Positions 25,423 through 28,047 of a stretch of DNA of 28,047 bases are shown here, piece after piece; the stretch's first letter is position 1, and the number at the start of each line of letters is the position of its first letter. The translations under genes were made by a program, and so were the position numbers. The notes under the pieces were generated by a model that did not search any database, was not told the DNA's origin, and saw nothing but the letters and a program-made list of their open reading frames with translations. Where the stretch lies: assembly GCA_937973565.1 (NCBI GenBank), contig CALJKQ010000325.1, forward strand, positions 1-28,047, written 5' to 3'. This DNA is from an uncultured Saprospiraceae bacterium (lineage in GTDB: Bacteria; Bacteroidota; Bacteroidia; Chitinophagales; Saprospiraceae).

Positions 25423-26022
25423 ATGAAACACATCCACTTTACCTCCTTTTTGACCAATAACGCCGAGTTTGAAAAAAACTACATAGAGAAATTGGTGGAT
25501 CAGTGTGCACATAAAAGTATTCGAAAAGACAGCTACCTGCTGCGAGAAGGAGAAGAAAGTAAGTATGTTTTTTTTGTAGAAAAAGGACTGTTGCGACAAT
25601 ACTACCTGGATACGGGTGGAAAAGAACATACCATCCAGTTCGCCCCGGAAAACTGGTTGATATCTGATCGGGACAGCTTGTTTTTTAAGCAAGGAGCCCA
25701 ATACTTCATCCAGGCCGTGGAAGATTCAGAAGTGTTGTTTATTGAAGAAGACCTTATCTTAAAACTATCGCAGCTCGACCCTGCATTTCACAGTTATAAC
25801 AACAAACTCCTGCACAACCATATCCGGCAGCTGCAAAAAAGGATTCGCTTGTTGTTGAGTGCAACAGCAGAAGAGCGATACCTGGACTTCACGGCAACCT
25901 ATCCCGATTTACTATTGCGACTGCCCCAGACCATGGTGGCTTCCTATCTTGGCATAACCCCTGAGAGTTTGAGCCGGGTAAGAAAGACCCTGGCAGAAAA
26001 AAATCAGCGACGCATTACTTAA
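25423..26022 (+). CDS. Crp/Fnr family transcriptional regulator
   Basis: 199 residues. The N-terminal ~120 residues form a cyclic-nucleotide-binding-like beta barrel (KDSYLLREGEESKYVFFVEKGLLRQYY, then GKEHTIQFAPENWLISD). The C-terminal helix-turn-helix lies at about 160-190 (QTMVASYLGITPESLSRVRKTL), as in Bacteroidota Crp-like regulators. The canonical cAMP-binding Arg-Ser pair is not evident, so the ligand is unknown. The gene is 67 bp upstream of a pirin gene on the same strand, and a dyad lies over the pirin start, so local regulation is plausible. A weak promoter-like TAAACTTG is present at 25402-25409. Confidence 0.92.
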   Translation: MKHIHFTSFLTNNAEFEKNYIEKLVDQCAHKSIRKDSYLLREGEESKYVFFVEKGLLRQYYLDTGGKEHTIQFAPENWLISDRDSLFFKQGAQYFIQAVEDSEVLFIEEDLILKLSQLDPAFHSYNNKLLHNHIRQLQKRIRLLLSATAEERYLDFTATYPDLLLRLPQTMVASYLGITPESLSRVRKTLAEKNQRRIT

Positions 26023-26032
26023 CATAGATCAA

Positions 26033-26090
26033 TTGGGCTCTGCCCCAGACCCTGTAGTTTTGTGACATTAATCAAATAAATACAATGTCA
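26033..26090 (+). promoter_or_regulatory. Pirin promoter and overlapping dyad
   Basis: TTG 26033-26035, a 19-bp spacer and TAGTTTTG 26055-26062 match the Bacteroidota consensus. An exact inverted repeat, TGACATT 26063-26069 and AATGTCA 26084-26090, begins right after the -7 element and reaches the first base of the ATG. It could be an operator or an mRNA hairpin hiding the start. Confidence 0.65.
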
Positions 26091-26965
26091 TGTCAATAAA
26101 ACAAGTGGAAATGATTGCCACCCCCTCAGCTCCTCATTATGTGGGGGATGGATTTAGGGTACACAACTTTATACCAAGCTATCCCAGAATGGATATGAAA
26201 AGAATGGATCCCTTTATTATGCTGGATTATAATTCCAAATTTAATTTTCCCCCCAGTGAAAGGCCCAAGGGTGTGGATGTACACCCTCACCGCGGTTTTG
26301 AGACCGTGACCATAGCCTACAAAGGCAGGGTTGAGCACCACGACAGTTCGGGTGGTGGTGGTGTAATTGCTGAAGGCGATGTGCAATGGATGACAGCCGC
26401 TTCCGGTGTCTTACACAAAGAATTCCACGAAAGAGAATGGAGCAAAAAAGGCGGCGAATTTCAAATGGTTCAGCTGTGGGTAAACCTTCCTGCCAAAGAC
26501 AAGATGAGCAAACCCAAATACCAGGCCTTGGAAAACAGCAGCATGCCCAAAGTAGCTACAGCCGATGGCAAGGGAATCATTGAGGTGATTGCAGGTCAAT
26601 ACGAAGGAAATGAGGGGGCTGCCAGTACCTTTACCCCCATCCATTTGTACAATGCCAAAATTAAAGCCGGCGGCAGTGCTGCTTTCAATTTCCCCAAACA
26701 TTACAACACGGCCTTACTGGTCATAGAGGGCAGCATAGAAATCAATGGCACAGACAAAGCCAATGCCGATCAGATGGCCTTGTTTTTCAACGATGGAGAA
26801 TCATTTGAAATAAAAGCAACTGAAGATGCCGTGGTATTGATCCTGAGTGGTGAGCCTATCAACGAGCCCATTGCTGCCCATGGTCCTTTTGTGATGAATA
26901 CCAGGGAAGAGCTGATCGCTGCGTTTACGGATTACAATGAGGGGAAGTTTGGGTATTTGGAGTAA
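26090..26965 (+). CDS. Pirin family protein (bicupin)
   Basis: 291 residues, a normal pirin length. The N-terminal cupin carries the metal ligands His65 and His67 in DVHPHRGFET and His109 and Glu111 in GVLHKEFHE, equal to the HxH...HxE set of human pirin and E. coli YhhW. The second cupin (about 180-280) has no such ligands. YhhW-type pirins can oxidise quercetin; others act as redox cofactors or interaction partners, so the role here is open. It lies just downstream of a Crp/Fnr-type regulator but has its own strong promoter. Its Glu-TAA end (26960-26965) falls inside the first unit of a family B repeat array. Confidence 0.94.
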   Translation: MSIKQVEMIATPSAPHYVGDGFRVHNFIPSYPRMDMKRMDPFIMLDYNSKFNFPPSERPKGVDVHPHRGFETVTIAYKGRVEHHDSSGGGGVIAEGDVQWMTAASGVLHKEFHEREWSKKGGEFQMVQLWVNLPAKDKMSKPKYQALENSSMPKVATADGKGIIEVIAGQYEGNEGAASTFTPIHLYNAKIKAGGSAAFNFPKHYNTALLVIEGSIEINGTDKANADQMALFFNDGESFEIKATEDAVVLILSGEPINEPIAAHGPFVMNTREELIAAFTDYNEGKFGYLE

Positions 26966-27060
26966 CGGAGTATCCGGCAACGGGGTATCGGAGCAACGGG
27001 GCAACCGGGTATCGGAGCATCGGAGCATCGGAGTAAAAGAGCATCGGAGTTGTGGAGTCG
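26959..27060 (+). repeat. Repeat family B array at the 3' end of the pirin gene
   Basis: About twelve units of 7-8 bases: GGAGTAAC, GGAGTATC, CGGCAAC, GGGGTATC, GGAGCAAC, GGGGCAAC, CGGGTATC, GGAGCATC (twice), then interrupted units to GGAGTCGG. Consensus is close to GGRGYAWC. The first unit includes the pirin TAA stop. Sense orientation with the gene. Confidence 0.88.
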
Positions 27061-27337
27061 GTTCATGGTTTTGACGTTGCTGCTCGCGGCGCTCGCGGTT
27101 TGCAGTGAAGAAGGAATTCTATGATTTCCGTATTTGAACAATGGTGAGCCATGGCGGTCAACTTCGTTAAATTGATCTGTCAATTTATTTTTTTGACTTA
27201 GTCAAAATCGCTCATTCACAAGCGACTGCCTAATAAGGATCTGTTATACTATTTTGTTGTAATAAACAGGTAGTTACACTATAGACCAAATCATTTTTCA
27301 ATAGGATATCAAAAAAACTGATTGCCTGACAGAAGTT
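27061..27337. other. AT-rich intergenic stretch without a recognised gene
   Basis: Only a small palindrome, TTTTGAC 27191-27197 and GTCAAAA 27201-27207 with a 3-base spacer, stands out. It lacks a T tract and is not a clear terminator. Base composition changes to AT-rich from here into the ATPase gene. Confidence 0.5.
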
Positions 27338-28045
27338 TTAAGTGGGAATTGTCGACTTTTGAATTTCCTCAAAGAAGTTATCACGATGGATTAGTTTAAA
27401 TTGGGTTTCGCCATATATTTTAGTAAAACTTTTGGTAAGCCTTGCTTTTTGGGAAGGGTTCCATTTTATCTCAATGGTTTGAAGTACATTATTTTTTTCA
27501 ATGATTAAATCAATTTCACGTTGATCTACATTTCGCCAAAAGTAAAAATTGGCATAGACTTGTTTATATTCATTTTGTTTTCGTAATTCATTGATGATAA
27601 AATTTTCAAACAATGCTCCGGCATCATTACGAATTTCAATAGGTCTGAAATCGTTGATAAGAGCATTCCTTATTCCCAAATCGTTGAAGTATATCTTTTT
27701 TGATTTTTTCAATTCTGTACGATGATTGGAGTGATATCCGGGTAACTTGTAAATAACGAATACCTGTTCAAGCATTTCAATGTAATTTTCAACTGTTTGA
27801 TTATCAATTTTCAGTGTATTTGACAATTCATTGTAATTTACTTCACTTCCAATTTGCCAGGCTAAAAGTTTAAGTAGTTCAAGCATTTTTTCCGGCTTTT
27901 TAACCCCTTTATAAAGAAAAATATCTTTGTATAAATAGCTGTCGGATAAAAATTTTAATAACCTTTCAGCATCTTGAGGGTTGATAACAATTTCAGGATA
28001 ATAACCATAAACTAATCTTTGCGGTAACTGTCTTATCTCTTGTAA
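27338..28045 (-). CDS. ATPase with DUF4143-type C-terminal domain, partial (N-terminus outside window)
   Basis: The frame stays open from the stop at 27338 to the window edge, so the Met at 27886 is internal. The extra upstream part translates to LVYGYYPEIVINPQDAER, then LLKFLSDSYLYKDIFLYKGV, which is typical of the segment joining the AAA ATPase core to the C-terminal part. The visible C-terminal part has a small helical winged region (VNYNELSNTLKIDNQTVENYIEML), FEN.IINEL and a PD-(D/E)XK-like core (YFWRN.DQREIDLIIE, then TIEIKWNP). The Walker motifs would lie outside. Such ATPases are common accessory genes, often of unclear function. The DNA is clearly richer in A and T than its neighbours, which suggests acquisition. 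Confidence 0.85.
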   Translation of the reverse strand, partial: LQEIRQLPQRLVYGYYPEIVINPQDAERLLKFLSDSYLYKDIFLYKGVKKPEKMLELLKLLAWQIGSEVNYNELSNTLKIDNQTVENYIEMLEQVFVIYKLPGYHSNHRTELKKSKKIYFNDLGIRNALINDFRPIEIRNDAGALFENFIINELRKQNEYKQVYANFYFWRNVDQREIDLIIEKNNVLQTIEIKWNPSQKARLTKSFTKIYGETQFKLIHRDNFFEEIQKSTIPT

Positions 28046-28047
28046 TA

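Noticed and set aside
26801..27183. Minus-strand ORFs of 75 and 83 aa after the pirin gene
   Set aside because: Cys/Ser/Pro-rich periodic sequence arising from the family B array; no promoter or domain.
27191..27207. Terminator between pirin and the ATPase
   Set aside because: The 7-bp palindrome lacks a following T tract in the direction of either gene.

Overview
The window looks like a chromosomal segment of a member of the Bacteroidota, possibly the Saprospiria/Saprospiraceae side of the phylum. This is an inference from protein style, not a search. The evidence is: three consecutive secreted proteins ending in type IX secretion (T9SS) sorting domains; PKD domains of the Bacteroidota PATS type; PorT-like barrel and BlaI/M56 genes; and recurrent TAnnTTTG (-7) promoter elements, which are characteristic of the Bacteroidota primary sigma factor. 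No rRNA, tRNA, CRISPR array, transposase or phage gene was seen.

Layout. 1-5807: the 3' end of a T9SS-sorted protein with a strong terminator, an S8 subtilase with a T9SS tail, and, convergent to it, a PKD/T9SS surface protein. 6040-10161: an ALDH7-type aldehyde dehydrogenase, a TPR lipoprotein preceded by a tiny overlapping ORF, and an outer-membrane beta-barrel with a TTG start whose stop overlaps the stop of polA. 10158-12935: polA with intact proofreading. 12936-15303: a blaI-like repressor and M56 (BlaR1-like) peptidase operon bracketed by one palindromic repeat family. 15304-19144: a double-domain GT2 glycosyltransferase and rpsA (ribosomal protein S1) with an extra C-terminal helix-hairpin-helix module, both on the minus strand. 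19448-21295: an ABC-F ATPase. 21893-25272: a bglX-type GH3 beta-glucosidase and an SGNH hydrolase (minus strand). 25423-26965: a Crp/Fnr-type regulator and a pirin. 27338-28045: the C-terminal part of an AT-rich DUF4143-type ATPase that runs off the window.

Most genes look like ordinary housekeeping, envelope and secreted functions, each often with its own promoter. The unexplained structure lies between genes. Three short-repeat families occupy the long intergenic gaps. Family A is a 20-bp palindrome, AGACGCAATrTATTGCGTCT, embedded in about 50-bp units next to GC-rich CGCCTGCGGC motifs. Family B consists of degenerate 7-8-bp units of the GGAGCATC type. Family C consists of CCCTAC...GTAGGG hairpins. 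The B arrays begin at or inside the stop codon of one gene, read in the same sense as that gene, and occur at all three convergent junctions that have a sizeable gap. The two other convergent junctions are tight (8-bp gap and 4-bp overlap) and have none. This is the best candidate for something not yet described; its function cannot be decided from sequence alone.
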